DNA of 9,621 nucleotides from an uncultured Terrimonas sp. GTDB lineage: Bacteria > Bacteroidota > Bacteroidia > Chitinophagales > Chitinophagaceae. Shown here piece after piece: positions 1 to 6,348 of the stretch. The notes under the pieces are model-generated. The model searched no databases. It was not told the origin of the DNA and saw nothing but the letters and a program-made list of their open reading frames with translations. The DNA is taken from positions 1 through 9,621 of the forward strand of contig CAMPJQ010000062.1 of assembly GCA_946886925.1 (NCBI GenBank), written 5' to 3'. The first letter of the stretch is position 1. Every line of letters begins with the position of its first letter. The translations under genes and the position numbers were made by a program.

Positions 1-1
1 A

Positions 2-1438
2 TCCGCTCTGAATACAAATATCATTTACCGGAAGAAATTTAAAAAAACAGGAAGAACCATCACTGCCACGATGGAACAGAAGTATACCGATAATGATTCC
101 CAGGGATATCTTGATGCGGTGAATAACTTTTATGGAGATGCCGGGGAAATTTTCCAGAATGACACGATTGACCAGCGCAAATACAACCATAGCAAACTGT
201 TTACTTTTAACGGTAAAGCAACTTATACCGAACCCATCGGCAATAATAATTACGTGATACTGAACTATGGCATCTCCAATACCACCAGCAGTGCCGACCG
301 GTCTACTTATGATTATAACGATGGTAAATACGATGTGCTTAACCCGCTTCTAACCAATGATTACGATTTTCTTGTTACCACCAACGCAGGTGGTATTGCT
401 TACCGCATAGCCAAAAAGAAATATAATCTTTCTTTTGGCAGCGACCTTGCTTCCCAGGCCTATACGCAAAAAGATAATCTTAAAGATTCATCCTTTCATT
501 ACAACAGGCTGAACCTTTTTCCAAAAGCCAGTTTTTCCTATAACTTTAAACCACAAACAAGGTTAAATTTTAGCTACAACGGAAGTACGCAGCAGCCTAC
601 CATCCAGCAAATACAACCGGTGCGGGAAAATAATGATCCTCTTAATATTTTTATCGGCAACCCCGATCTTGAGCCCGCATTTAATCACCGCTTTAATATT
701 TTCTTCAACGACTATAAAGTACTCAAGCAGAGAGGCTTTTTTGCCAACGCAAGCTTTAACCTTGTCAATAATGCCATTACCACAAGCAACACGATAGATA
801 AATTTGGCAAACGGGTATACCAGTCTGTAAACAGCAGCGGCACTTACAACTATTCCTCTTATATAAGCTACAATATGGAAGTGCCTTCCATTAAAACCAG
901 ATTCTTTGCCAATATTAATACCTATGGCGGCAAGGGGATCAATTTTGTAAACCTTGAAAAAAACATCACACACAACAATACTTATGCTATGGGTATTGGA
1001 GGTTATTTTTCCAAGGAAAATAAAATGGGCATAAACCTACGGACAAACGCATCTTACAATACATCACTGAGCTCTATTAACGAAGCTATACAAACAAAGT
1101 ATTGGGTATATGCATATAATATAGACACTTATTTTGCACTCCCATACAAATTTGATCTCTCCAGCAATGCCGATTTTAATTTCAGGCAAAAAACAAATGT
1201 ATTCGATCAAAATCGTAACACCATTATATGGAATGCCTCACTGAGCAAACGTTTATTTAAGGAAACCTGCTCTTTGAAATTCTCGGTAAATGATATCCTG
1301 GATCAGAACATCGGGTTCCGGCGGGATATACAAAGTAATTTTATCACCGAAAATACATACGCCACATTAAGGCGCTTCTGGATGCTAAGCTTTACCTGGA
1401 ATTTTTCTAAAAACAATGCACAAACGCAAAACCCATAG
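2..1438 (+). CDS. Outer-membrane beta-barrel receptor (TonB-dependent receptor-like), C-terminal part
   Basis: The frame is open from the first complete codon at base 2, so the gene begins upstream and only its last 478 residues are visible. An internal ATG at base 71 is unlikely to be the start, because the residues before it already read as barrel strand (an RKKFKKTGRTITAT segment). The visible part is rich in Asn, Tyr, Ser, Thr and Phe, with alternating polar/aromatic strands separated by short turns, as in the OMP_b-brl_3 type barrel of Bacteroidota receptors. A segment near the middle (IQPVRENNDPLNIFIGNPDLEPAF) has the conserved plug-to-strand pattern 'NPDL.P' of these proteins. The last strand ends in aromatic residues (FWMLSFTWNF), as expected for a barrel C-terminus recognised by BamA, followed by a short polar tail. 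It would sit in the outer membrane and take part in TonB-linked uptake or secretion; the substrate cannot be inferred. The stop is 2 bases before the GLPGLI gene, so the two are almost certainly co-transcribed. Confidence 0.85.
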   Translation, partial: SALNTNIIYRKKFKKTGRTITATMEQKYTDNDSQGYLDAVNNFYGDAGEIFQNDTIDQRKYNHSKLFTFNGKATYTEPIGNNNYVILNYGISNTTSSADRSTYDYNDGKYDVLNPLLTNDYDFLVTTNAGGIAYRIAKKKYNLSFGSDLASQAYTQKDNLKDSSFHYNRLNLFPKASFSYNFKPQTRLNFSYNGSTQQPTIQQIQPVRENNDPLNIFIGNPDLEPAFNHRFNIFFNDYKVLKQRGFFANASFNLVNNAITTSNTIDKFGKRVYQSVNSSGTYNYSSYISYNMEVPSIKTRFFANINTYGGKGINFVNLEKNITHNNTYAMGIGGYFSKENKMGINLRTNASYNTSLSSINEAIQTKYWVYAYNIDTYFALPYKFDLSSNADFNFRQKTNVFDQNRNTIIWNASLSKRLFKETCSLKFSVNDILDQNIGFRRDIQSNFITENTYATLRRFWMLSFTWNFSKNNAQTQNP

Positions 1439-1440
1439 CC

Positions 1441-2178
1441 ATGAAAAGAAACAGTACCGTCATTTTGTTAATATTACTGGGCATAGCACAAATATCAAAC
1501 GCACAATTTATCCTGAAAGGAAAGATAGAATTTGAGAAAATCGTTAATATCCACAAGCAAATGGACCTTGGTGATGATGGTTGGGCTGCAACACTTAAAA
1601 AGCAAACACCCGAATTTAAGCACACTTATTTCAACCTGGTATTTACAGGAGACAAAACCCTGTATGAGCCCGGGAGGGAAAGCAATGAAAAGCCGGCTCC
1701 TTTTGGCGAAGGTCCGGCATCTTCCAATGTAGTATACACCGATTTTGCCAATCAAACTACCGTAGCAGCCAAACAGGTATTTGACGAGTCGTTTCTTATA
1801 CAGGATAGCTTGCGCAAATATAAATGGCATCTTACAAAAGATACCCGTAAGATAGCCGGCTTTGAGTGCAGGAGGGCTTTTACTGTTATTATGGATTCAG
1901 TATTTGTAGTGGCTTTTTACACCGATGAAATTGTTTCACCCGGTGGCCCGGAATCTTTTCAGGGATTGCCCGGAATGATTCTTGGTGTGGTTATTCCCAG
2001 GCTGTACACTAACTGGTATGCTACCAAAGTACAGCTTGAAGAAATAAAGCCAACTGCCGTAGCTCCACCTAAAAAAGGCAAAACCACCAATTATTCCGGC
2101 ATGGAAAAAACGATACAAAATAGCCTTAAACGCTGGGGCAAATGGGGACAAAAATACATCTGGCAAATCATGATATGA
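1441..2178 (+). CDS. GLPGLI family secreted protein
   Basis: The 245-residue product starts with a clear signal peptide: MKR, a hydrophobic core VILLILLGIAQ, and probable cleavage after SNA near residue 21. The family signature is visible at residues 160-186, where a YTDEI segment is followed by GGPESFQGLPGMIL; GLPGMIL (175-181) corresponds to the motif that names the family (Porph_ging/GLPGLI). A preceding 'W-x-L-x-x-x-x-x-x-I-x-G-F/Y-x-C-x-x-A' segment (residues 129-146) is also typical. Family members are exported proteins of Bacteroidota with no established biochemical role. A start 2 bases after the receptor stop implies one operon, and such pairs are common in this phylum, so a role alongside the receptor in the envelope is the reasonable inference. 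The C-terminal tail (about 205-245) is basic and Lys/Trp-rich. The start is supported by the signal peptide. Confidence 0.88.
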   Translation: MKRNSTVILLILLGIAQISNAQFILKGKIEFEKIVNIHKQMDLGDDGWAATLKKQTPEFKHTYFNLVFTGDKTLYEPGRESNEKPAPFGEGPASSNVVYTDFANQTTVAAKQVFDESFLIQDSLRKYKWHLTKDTRKIAGFECRRAFTVIMDSVFVVAFYTDEIVSPGGPESFQGLPGMILGVVIPRLYTNWYATKVQLEEIKPTAVAPPKKGKTTNYSGMEKTIQNSLKRWGKWGQKYIWQIMI

Positions 2179-2221
2179 GATGGTTAACTGGTTGGTTCGT
2201 TAACTTGTGATGACTGGTTAA
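2179..2221 (+). repeat. Short imperfect GGTTAACTGGTT-type repeats between genes
   Basis: The gap between the GLPGLI and DUF2752 genes is made of repeated short words: GTTAACT occurs at 2183 and 2199, ACTGGTT at 2187 and 2213, and TGGTTAA at 2181 and 2215. Low-complexity patches like this are frequent between genes in Bacteroidota and may reflect slippage or a dispersed repeat. No function is evident. Confidence 0.45.
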
Positions 2222-2229
2222 AAGCTAAA

Positions 2230-2565
2230 ATGATGGACCCTTTAATCACATTATATGTATCATGGATTAAGTGGCTGGAAGCAAATATGCTTACCTGCCC
2301 CTCGGTTAAATATTTTAGCATAGAATGCCCGGGTTGCGGAATGCAACGCAGCATGATTGCGCTGCTCAAAGGGAATTTCTCCGGTTCTCTGGTAATGTAT
2401 CCTGCATTGCTGCCGCTTTTGTTGCTATGTGGTTATTTCCTGCTTCACCTGAAATACAAATTTTCCAACGGCTCAAAAATCATTATCGGATTGCAAATGG
2501 CTGTTGTAAGTATCATTACAGCACATTACATTTACAAAATTGTTACGCACCAAATTTTTCATTAA
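2230..2565 (+). CDS. DUF2752 domain small membrane protein
   Basis: This is a 111-residue protein with the DUF2752 hallmark CPGCGMQR at residues 33-40, followed by a short amphipathic stretch and two predicted membrane helices (about 55-74 and 84-104). The segment before the motif (LTCPSVKYFSIE) and the 'R-S-M-I-A-L-L-K-G-N-F' segment after it also fit the family, in which Cys-Pro-x-Cys-Gly is nearly invariant. The paired cysteines could bind a metal or be redox-active, but no function is established. The start has two consecutive ATG codons (2230 and 2233) and either is possible; there is no good ribosome-binding site. The stop codon is directly followed by the ATG of the next gene, which implies translational coupling and a shared role with the CCC-motif membrane protein. 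Confidence 0.85.
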   Translation: MMDPLITLYVSWIKWLEANMLTCPSVKYFSIECPGCGMQRSMIALLKGNFSGSLVMYPALLPLLLLCGYFLLHLKYKFSNGSKIIIGLQMAVVSIITAHYIYKIVTHQIFH

Positions 2566-2919
2566 ATGAACCCACAGGACAGTTCCATATTCGCTCCGCA
2601 ATCACAACGTTCACTGCCCAATGCTTCAGCAGTACTGGCGCTCGGTATTATATCCATTGTTGGCTGTTGTTGTTATGGCGTACCCGGCGTGGTGTGTTCA
2701 ATTGTTGCATTGATCCTGTATGGCAAAGACGCACAATTGTACCAGGCAAATCCTGAGTGGTATACCGCTTCATCTTACAGCAACCTGCGCACGGGAAGAA
2801 TATGTGCAATTGTTGGATTAATTCCTTCTATTGTCTTTCTGCTGTTTTGGATATTTGTGATGATTACCGCCGGATTTGGCATCCTTAGGAATCCTCAGGA
2901 TATTTTTAACCGGATATAG
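2566..2919 (+). CDS. CCC-motif membrane protein (DUF4190-like)
   Basis: The 117-residue protein has a Pro/Gln/Ser-rich cytoplasmic-type N-terminus (1-19) and two hydrophobic regions: about 20-52, containing three consecutive cysteines at 34-36 (IVGCCCYGVPG), and about 78-104. The tripled cysteine in the first helix, the following GVPGVVCSIVALIL, and the polar YGKDAQLYQANPEWY-type loop before the second helix match the Bacteroidota 'CCC motif membrane protein' family related to DUF4190. Residues such as YSNLRTGRICAIVGL at the start of helix 2 are also characteristic. It begins immediately after the DUF2752 stop with no intervening base, and I recall these two families as recurrent neighbours. 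Function is unknown; a two-subunit inner-membrane assembly is an inference from the gene coupling. Confidence 0.85.
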   Translation: MNPQDSSIFAPQSQRSLPNASAVLALGIISIVGCCCYGVPGVVCSIVALILYGKDAQLYQANPEWYTASSYSNLRTGRICAIVGLIPSIVFLLFWIFVMITAGFGILRNPQDIFNRI

Positions 2920-2947
2920 AGTCCATTAAAAAAAATTGTTGTAAGAA

Positions 2948-2979
2948 TTTCTTAAACCGGACAAATGACCGTAAATTTG
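2948..2979 (+). promoter_or_regulatory. Candidate promoter of the xre-res operon
   Basis: TAAATTTG at 2972-2979 matches the Bacteroidota -7 consensus TAnnTTTG exactly. TTTC at 2948-2951, 20 bases upstream, is a 3/4 match to the -33 element. Transcription would start near 2985, leaving a leader of about 12 bases before the antitoxin ATG. This is a pattern match only. Confidence 0.5.
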
Positions 2980-2985
2980 GGTCAT
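2965..2985. promoter_or_regulatory. Candidate autoregulatory operator (inverted repeat) of the xre-res operon
   Basis: ATGACC at 2965-2970 and GGTCAT at 2980-2985 form a perfect 6-base inverted repeat with a 9-base spacer. The spacer contains the -7 box, so a bound protein would block RNA polymerase. Xre-RES type modules are generally repressed by their own antitoxin or by the complex, which makes this the natural binding site. The assignment is inferred from position and symmetry. Confidence 0.5.
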
Positions 2986-2996
2986 AAATCAAAGAT

Positions 2997-3533
2997 ATGC
3001 CTGCACGTAAAAAATACACTATAGAAGATCCACCCTTAAATATATTAGAAGATCCTGCGGTAGCATACGCAGCAGCGGCACCCTCGAGCCCTTTTTTAAA
3101 CCTGGTTCATAGTGTACTTCACCTCCTGGGTATCTCGGGGCAAACAACGCAATCACCGATTCGAAACAACGCAGATTTTATAGGAGTAATCCGGGAAGGC
3201 GTTCCCAAAAAATCACTCGATCACCTCATGGATAATACAGGTTTAACGGTGGCTGAAATTTCAACTATCATCAGAACTTCTGACAGAACCCTCAGGAGGT
3301 ATACCGCCCGCCAAAAACTTAATCCTGAGCAGTCCGAAAGAATTATTGAACTTGCCAAGCTCTACAGCCGTGGAGAAGAAGTTTTTGGTAATATGGATGC
3401 CTTTAAACAATGGATGAACAGCGCTGTAATGGCTTTAGGCAATAAAAAACCTAAAACATATTTAGATACCTCTCTTGGAATAGACCTCCTGATGAACGAA
3501 TTAGGAAGAATTGAACATGGAATTTTTGCCTGA
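2997..3533 (+). CDS. Xre/MbcA/ParS-type antitoxin of a type II toxin-antitoxin module
   Basis: This 178-residue protein has three parts. An Ala-rich variable N-terminus (1-60) precedes an Xre-like helix-turn-helix (about 68-104; VPKKSLDHLMDNTGLTVAEI then SDRTLRRY). The C-terminal toxin-binding domain (DUF2384, about 112-178) includes LYSRGEEVFGNMDAFKQWMNS, a VMALGNKKPKTYLDTSLG segment and the ending LGRIEHGIFA. The 'ALG-x-x-x-P-x-x-x-L-x-T-x-x-G' and 'RIE-x-G' patterns are the family signature. In known modules the C-terminus inserts into and blocks the active-site cleft of the RES toxin, while the HTH binds the operon promoter. The stop TGA shares its last base with the ATG of the toxin gene, which fits tight translational coupling. 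The start follows a perfect -7 box by about 17 bases, so it is well placed. Confidence 0.92.
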   Translation: MPARKKYTIEDPPLNILEDPAVAYAAAAPSSPFLNLVHSVLHLLGISGQTTQSPIRNNADFIGVIREGVPKKSLDHLMDNTGLTVAEISTIIRTSDRTLRRYTARQKLNPEQSERIIELAKLYSRGEEVFGNMDAFKQWMNSAVMALGNKKPKTYLDTSLGIDLLMNELGRIEHGIFA

Positions 3534-3985
3534 TGAGAAAGGTCTTCCGCATTAGTAAATGCATTTATATTGAAGATTTGAAGGGTACCGGGGCTGCAAG
3601 TTATGCCGGCCGCTGGCACAGTAAGGGTACTTATATTTTATATACGGCAGCCACAGCTTCATTGGCCTTGCTGGAAAGTGTGGCCCATATTGCCGGCATT
3701 CCTGCCGATGATTATTGTATGCTTTGCATCGAAATTCCTGAAGATCATATTCTTACCATAAGCATTAAGGATCTGCCGGAAAAATGGTACGCCAATCCAT
3801 CGCCCGGCTCACTGTGCGCTATTGGCGATTATTTCATTCGGAAAAATCAATACCTGGCATTGGAACTGCCTTCGGCCATAATGCCAGAAGACCATAATAT
3901 CCTTATCAATCCCAACCATAAAGATTTCTCAAAAATAAAAATTGTGTATAAAAGGATAATTCCTATAGATAAAAGACTTTTGTAG
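3533..3985 (+). CDS. RES-domain toxin (NAD+ phosphorylase/glycohydrolase family)
   Basis: The 150-residue protein covers a complete RES domain. The N-terminal FRI segment is followed by AGRWHSKGTYILYTA, where R27 and Y37 occupy the conserved Arg and Tyr positions; E48 lies in ALLESVAH; PSAIMPEDHNILINP (113-127) contributes the conserved Ser (S114 is the best candidate) and leads into the typical NPNHKDFSKIKI ending. Characterised RES toxins (MbcT, Res of Pseudomonas putida, ParT) degrade NAD+ or transfer ADP-ribose; the first two deplete cellular NAD+ and arrest or kill the cell. All key residues are present and the length is normal, so the toxin is probably active, which fits the retention of an intact antitoxin immediately upstream. 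Whether it is a phosphorylase, a hydrolase or a transferase cannot be decided from sequence. It converges on ribBA with only 8 bases between the stops and no recognisable terminator. Confidence 0.92.
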   Translation: MRKVFRISKCIYIEDLKGTGAASYAGRWHSKGTYILYTAATASLALLESVAHIAGIPADDYCMLCIEIPEDHILTISIKDLPEKWYANPSPGSLCAIGDYFIRKNQYLALELPSAIMPEDHNILINPNHKDFSKIKIVYKRIIPIDKRLL

Positions 3986-3993
3986 GCACTGCA

Positions 3994-5211
3994 TCATTTT
4001 CCACTAAGGATCTCATGACCCAGCTTGTCCCGTTTGGTTTTCAGATATTTTTCGTTGTGTGGGTTTGGATGAATATGTAACGGCACATTTTCAACGATAT
4101 CCAAACCGTAACCTATTAAACCTACCCGCTTGCGTGGATTATTGCTTATCAACCGCATTTTATTGATACCAAGATGACGTAAAATCTGAGCACCTACACC
4201 GTAGTCCCTTTCATCCATTTTAAATCCCAGATGAAGGTTTGCTTCTACCGTATCCATTCCTTCTTCCTGGAGCTTGTATGCTTTCAATTTATTTACCAGC
4301 CCTATTCCCCTGCCTTCCTGGTTCATATATAATACTACACCCTTTCCTTCTTTCTCAACCAGTTTCATAGCTTCATGTAACTGTTCGCCGCAATCGCAGC
4401 GAAGAGATCCTAATATATCTCCTGTAAAACAGGATGAGTGCACCCGAACCAATACAGGTTCATCTTTTTGCCATTCGCCTTTTACCAGCGCCATATGCTC
4501 GCCGCTGGAAGGATTATTTCTTTCCCTGAAAATAATGAGCTTAAAATGACCATATTTAGTGGGCATATCTACCTTAACTATTTCTTCTATCAGAGAATCG
4601 GCTTTTAACCGGTATTCTATGAGGTCTTTTATAGTAATCAGCTTAAGCTCAAATTTCTTTGCTATTTCCTGCAATTCAGGCAGCCTTGCCATTGAACCAT
4701 CGTCATTCATAATTTCTACCAGCACCCCGCCATATGGCGCATCAAAGCCTGCAAGCCGTGCAAGATCAATGGTAGCTTCCGTATGACCGGCACGTCTTAA
4801 TACACCGCCGGCTTTTGCTTTTAAAGGAAAAATATGACCGGGCCTGCCCAATTCGGAAGGTTTTGTTTCGGGATTGATCAAAGCTTTGATTGTTTTAGAA
4901 CGATCGTGAGCAGAAACTCCTGTAGTGCAACCATGACCCAAAAGATCAACTGATACGGTAAAGGGAGTTTCATGCAGGGATGTATTGCTGATAACCATCA
5001 GATCAAGATTCAGCTCTGTGCATCTTTCCTCGGTTAAAGGTGCGCAAACCAGCCCCCTTCCATGTTTGGTCATAAAATTAATGATCTCGGGAGTAGCATT
5101 CTGAGCTGCAGTTATAAAGTCGCCTTCATTTTCACGATCCTCATCATCCACCACTATTACCAGCTTTCCATTCTTTATATCCTCAATCGCACTTTCAATA
5201 GTATTGAACAT
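3994..5211 (-). CDS. ribBA: Bifunctional 3,4-dihydroxy-2-butanone 4-phosphate synthase / GTP cyclohydrolase II
   Basis: This cytosolic fusion enzyme makes both precursors of riboflavin: the RibB half converts ribulose 5-phosphate to dihydroxybutanone phosphate, and the RibA half opens the imidazole ring of GTP. The RibB domain (about 1-200) has the acidic metal-binding loop [10 protein letters not shown] at 22-31, [10 protein letters not shown] (96-105) and [15 protein letters not shown] (141-155). The RibA domain (about 210-405) has the zinc ligands C261, C272 and C274 ([17 protein letters not shown]), [10 protein letters not shown] (296-305), and D333 and R335 in the MDERDYG segment, which align with the catalytic Asp126/Arg128 of E. 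coli RibA. The spacing from the first Cys is identical. Both halves look intact, and 405 residues is the usual length. The ATG follows a perfect -7 box by about 14 bases. No other riboflavin gene is adjacent, so it appears monocistronic. Confidence 0.97.
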   Translation of the reverse strand: MFNTIESAIEDIKNGKLVIVVDDEDRENEGDFITAAQNATPEIINFMTKHGRGLVCAPLTEERCTELNLDLMVISNTSLHETPFTVSVDLLGHGCTTGVSAHDRSKTIKALINPETKPSELGRPGHIFPLKAKAGGVLRRAGHTEATIDLARLAGFDAPYGGVLVEIMNDDGSMARLPELQEIAKKFELKLITIKDLIEYRLKADSLIEEIVKVDMPTKYGHFKLIIFRERNNPSSGEHMALVKGEWQKDEPVLVRVHSSCFTGDILGSLRCDCGEQLHEAMKLVEKEGKGVVLYMNQEGRGIGLVNKLKAYKLQEEGMDTVEANLHLGFKMDERDYGVGAQILRHLGINKMRLISNNPRKRVGLIGYGLDIVENVPLHIHPNPHNEKYLKTKRDKLGHEILSGK

Positions 5212-5225
5212 CTTTAAAATTTTGG

Positions 5226-5233
5226 CAAAGTTA
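5226..5233 (-). promoter_or_regulatory. Candidate -7 promoter box of ribBA
   Basis: Read on the minus strand this is TAACTTTG, an exact match to TAnnTTTG, with its 3' end 14 bases before the ribBA ATG. I did not find a convincing TTG/TTTG -33 element at 19-22 bases upstream. The short leader leaves no room for an FMN riboswitch downstream of this start site. Confidence 0.45.
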
Positions 5234-5268
5234 CGAATTCGGCAACTTGAACAGGCATATACAATTTC

Positions 5269-5335
5269 ATTGTCACATAATAGACAATCCTTTAACTATA
5301 CTTCCTGATTTGTAATAATATGTCTATAATATAGA
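5269..5335. repeat. Small inverted repeats in the ribBA-esterase gap
   Basis: The 199-base gap between the esterase stop and ribBA contains no gene that I can support. It holds ATTGTC (5269-5274) / GACAAT (5283-5288) with an 8-base spacer, a near-perfect palindrome TCTATA-A-TATAGA at 5323-5335, and ATAGACA (5280-5286) paired with TGTCTAT (5321-5327). These could form a hairpin ending the esterase transcript or serve as protein sites upstream of ribBA. They lack a following U-tract in either direction, so they are not classic intrinsic terminators. Confidence 0.35.
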
Positions 5336-5410
5336 GTTCCACATTCGGGGAAAAGCAGATTTTTTAATATCGCAAGCGCAAGAATAAGTGGTCCCTATGT
5401 GATTTTCAAA

Positions 5411-6220
5411 TTATCTTCCCCACCCCCATTTTAAAAATACAGGCATGGCAATAGCCCAGGTAGCCAAATCATGCCTGCCATCTTTCAATTCAAGATATTC
5501 AATATCGCGTTGCCTTTTATATCCCTTATGTTCCAGTTCTTCTATCAGTGCAATCGTATCATCAATGCAATCAATAATTCCGTTATTATTTCGGTCTTCC
5601 GTTTCATCAAGTGTTCCGGTTTCAAAAAAGAATTTAAGCCAGGGATAATAATGACCCTCCCGTATGCGGGCATGCATAATGCGGTCGGTAGCTTCAAGAT
5701 AACCTTCATCAAGCCCCTTCGACCGCCACCAGAATGAACCGCTGAAAATCCCTGCTTTTACAAATTCTTTTGGATGATTCCATACAATATCCAATGCAGA
5801 CAGTCCGCCTAAGGAAAAACCTGCAAAAGATTTTTCTTTAAAAGAAATAATACCGGATTGCAGGTGAATAAACGGAAGCAGTTCCTCTAATATAAATTGA
5901 GTATATAAAGCCGCTTTAGCACCTCTCCCTTTATAATCTGCAACGAATGCGGTGCCATATTCATTTCTCCGGTCATCACCACAATGTATACCCACGCAAA
6001 GCAAAGGACGAATTATATTCTGCTGGTATAAGCCGGAAAGGATGCCGGTCAAACCCAGTTCTTCCATATTTTGCCCATCGTTGATCAGCAATAAGCCTAT
6101 CTCATTCTTTTCCTGATAAGCAGGGGGCATAAAGAAATCAACACGTACTTCGCGTTGCAGGCAACGGGACGAAAGCGTATGTTTTTTTACAGGTATTATG
6201 GCCTCTTTTTTTATCAGCAT
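5411..6220 (-). CDS. Esterase of the enterochelin esterase / esterase D (alpha/beta hydrolase) family
   Basis: Counting from the ATG at 6220 the protein has 269 residues. The alpha/beta-hydrolase fold shows as IGLLLINDGQNMEELGLTG (41-59), a LLCVGIHCGDDRRNEYGTAF segment (73-92), the nucleophile elbow SFAGFSLGGL (131-140) with catalytic Ser136, and DGRHDLATWA with the likely catalytic His250. The acid is probably D205 or E206 in FFETGTLDETED. Directly after it, residues 209-220 (DRNNNGIIDCID) match an EF-hand/dockerin-type calcium loop. There is no signal peptide, so it is probably cytoplasmic. The family includes enterochelin esterase, S-formylglutathione hydrolase and mycolyl esterases; the substrate here is unknown. 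It is divergent from the ATP-grasp ligase across 128 bases, suggesting a shared pathway. An in-frame TTG at 6229 could extend it by three residues, but it would overlap the apparent -7 box, so ATG is preferred. Confidence 0.85.
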   Translation of the reverse strand: MLIKKEAIIPVKKHTLSSRCLQREVRVDFFMPPAYQEKNEIGLLLINDGQNMEELGLTGILSGLYQQNIIRPLLCVGIHCGDDRRNEYGTAFVADYKGRGAKAALYTQFILEELLPFIHLQSGIISFKEKSFAGFSLGGLSALDIVWNHPKEFVKAGIFSGSFWWRSKGLDEGYLEATDRIMHARIREGHYYPWLKFFFETGTLDETEDRNNNGIIDCIDDTIALIEELEHKGYKRQRDIEYLELKDGRHDLATWAIAMPVFLKWGWGR

Positions 6221-6226
6221 CAGAAC

Positions 6227-6234
6227 CAAATATA
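6227..6234 (-). promoter_or_regulatory. Candidate -7 promoter box of the esterase gene
   Basis: On the minus strand this reads TATATTTG, an exact TAnnTTTG match, only 6 bases before the ATG. If real, the message would be leaderless or nearly so. No -33 element was found at the expected distance, so this may be fortuitous in AT-rich DNA. Confidence 0.3.
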
Positions 6235-6254
6235 ATGGAAAGATTTAAAGATAA

Positions 6255-6288
6255 TTTGATCTGGTAAAATAGTTTTTAGCTATCTTAC
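6255..6288 (+). promoter_or_regulatory. Candidate promoter of the ATP-grasp gene
   Basis: TTTG at 6255-6258 and TATCTTAC at 6281-6288 (6 of 8 positions of TAnnTTTG, using the common TATCTTTG form) are separated by 22 bases. The predicted start near 6294 would leave a leader of about 55 bases that includes the GCCCGGGC palindrome. This is a weak pattern match. Confidence 0.3.
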
Positions 6289-6314
6289 AATGTACTTAAA
6301 AACCTATTATAAAT

Positions 6315-6336
6315 GCCCGGGCTATAGTGCACGGAG
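6315..6336 (+). promoter_or_regulatory. GCCCGGGCT leader element, copy 1, with GGAG ribosome-binding site
   Basis: The AT-rich leader of the ATP-grasp gene contains the palindrome GCCCGGGC followed by T and, four bases on, TGCACGG. The GGAG at 6333-6336 is 12 bases before the ATG and is a possible, rather distant Shine-Dalgarno. A similar GCCCGGGCT...TGCAC-GG arrangement occurs upstream of the GCS2 ligase gene. Function is unknown. Confidence 0.3.
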
Positions 6337-6348
6337 AAAAAACACAGT

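Noticed and set aside
563..973. A 136-codon open frame on the minus strand inside the receptor gene
   Set aside because: It lies wholly within a clearly coding barrel sequence, has no recognisable motif and is best explained as an antisense shadow.
2325..2756. A 143-codon plus-strand frame spanning the DUF2752/CCC junction
   Set aside because: It overlaps two recognisable families in another frame and its own translation has no family features.
3986..3993. Bidirectional terminator between the convergent toxin and ribBA genes
   Set aside because: Only 8 bases separate the stops and no G+C-rich hairpin with a U-tract is visible around them.
3994..5211. RibB-RibA fusion as a novel architecture
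   Set aside because: RibBA fusions of about 400 residues are the normal form in many bacteria; all active-site residues are in their expected places.
5212..5410. FMN riboswitch upstream of ribBA
   Set aside because: None of the conserved RFN elements (such as GGGTGAAATTC-like and GCGAGCC-like blocks) is present, and the apparent start site leaves only a short leader.
6218..6229. TTG at 6227-6229 as the esterase start
   Set aside because: It would add only three residues, falls inside the likely -7 box, and an ATG is available three codons later.
6315..6345. tRNA-like start (GGGCTATAG...) upstream of the ATP-grasp gene
   Set aside because: No anticodon arm, T-arm or 3' acceptor pairing follows; the coding sequence begins within 35 bases.
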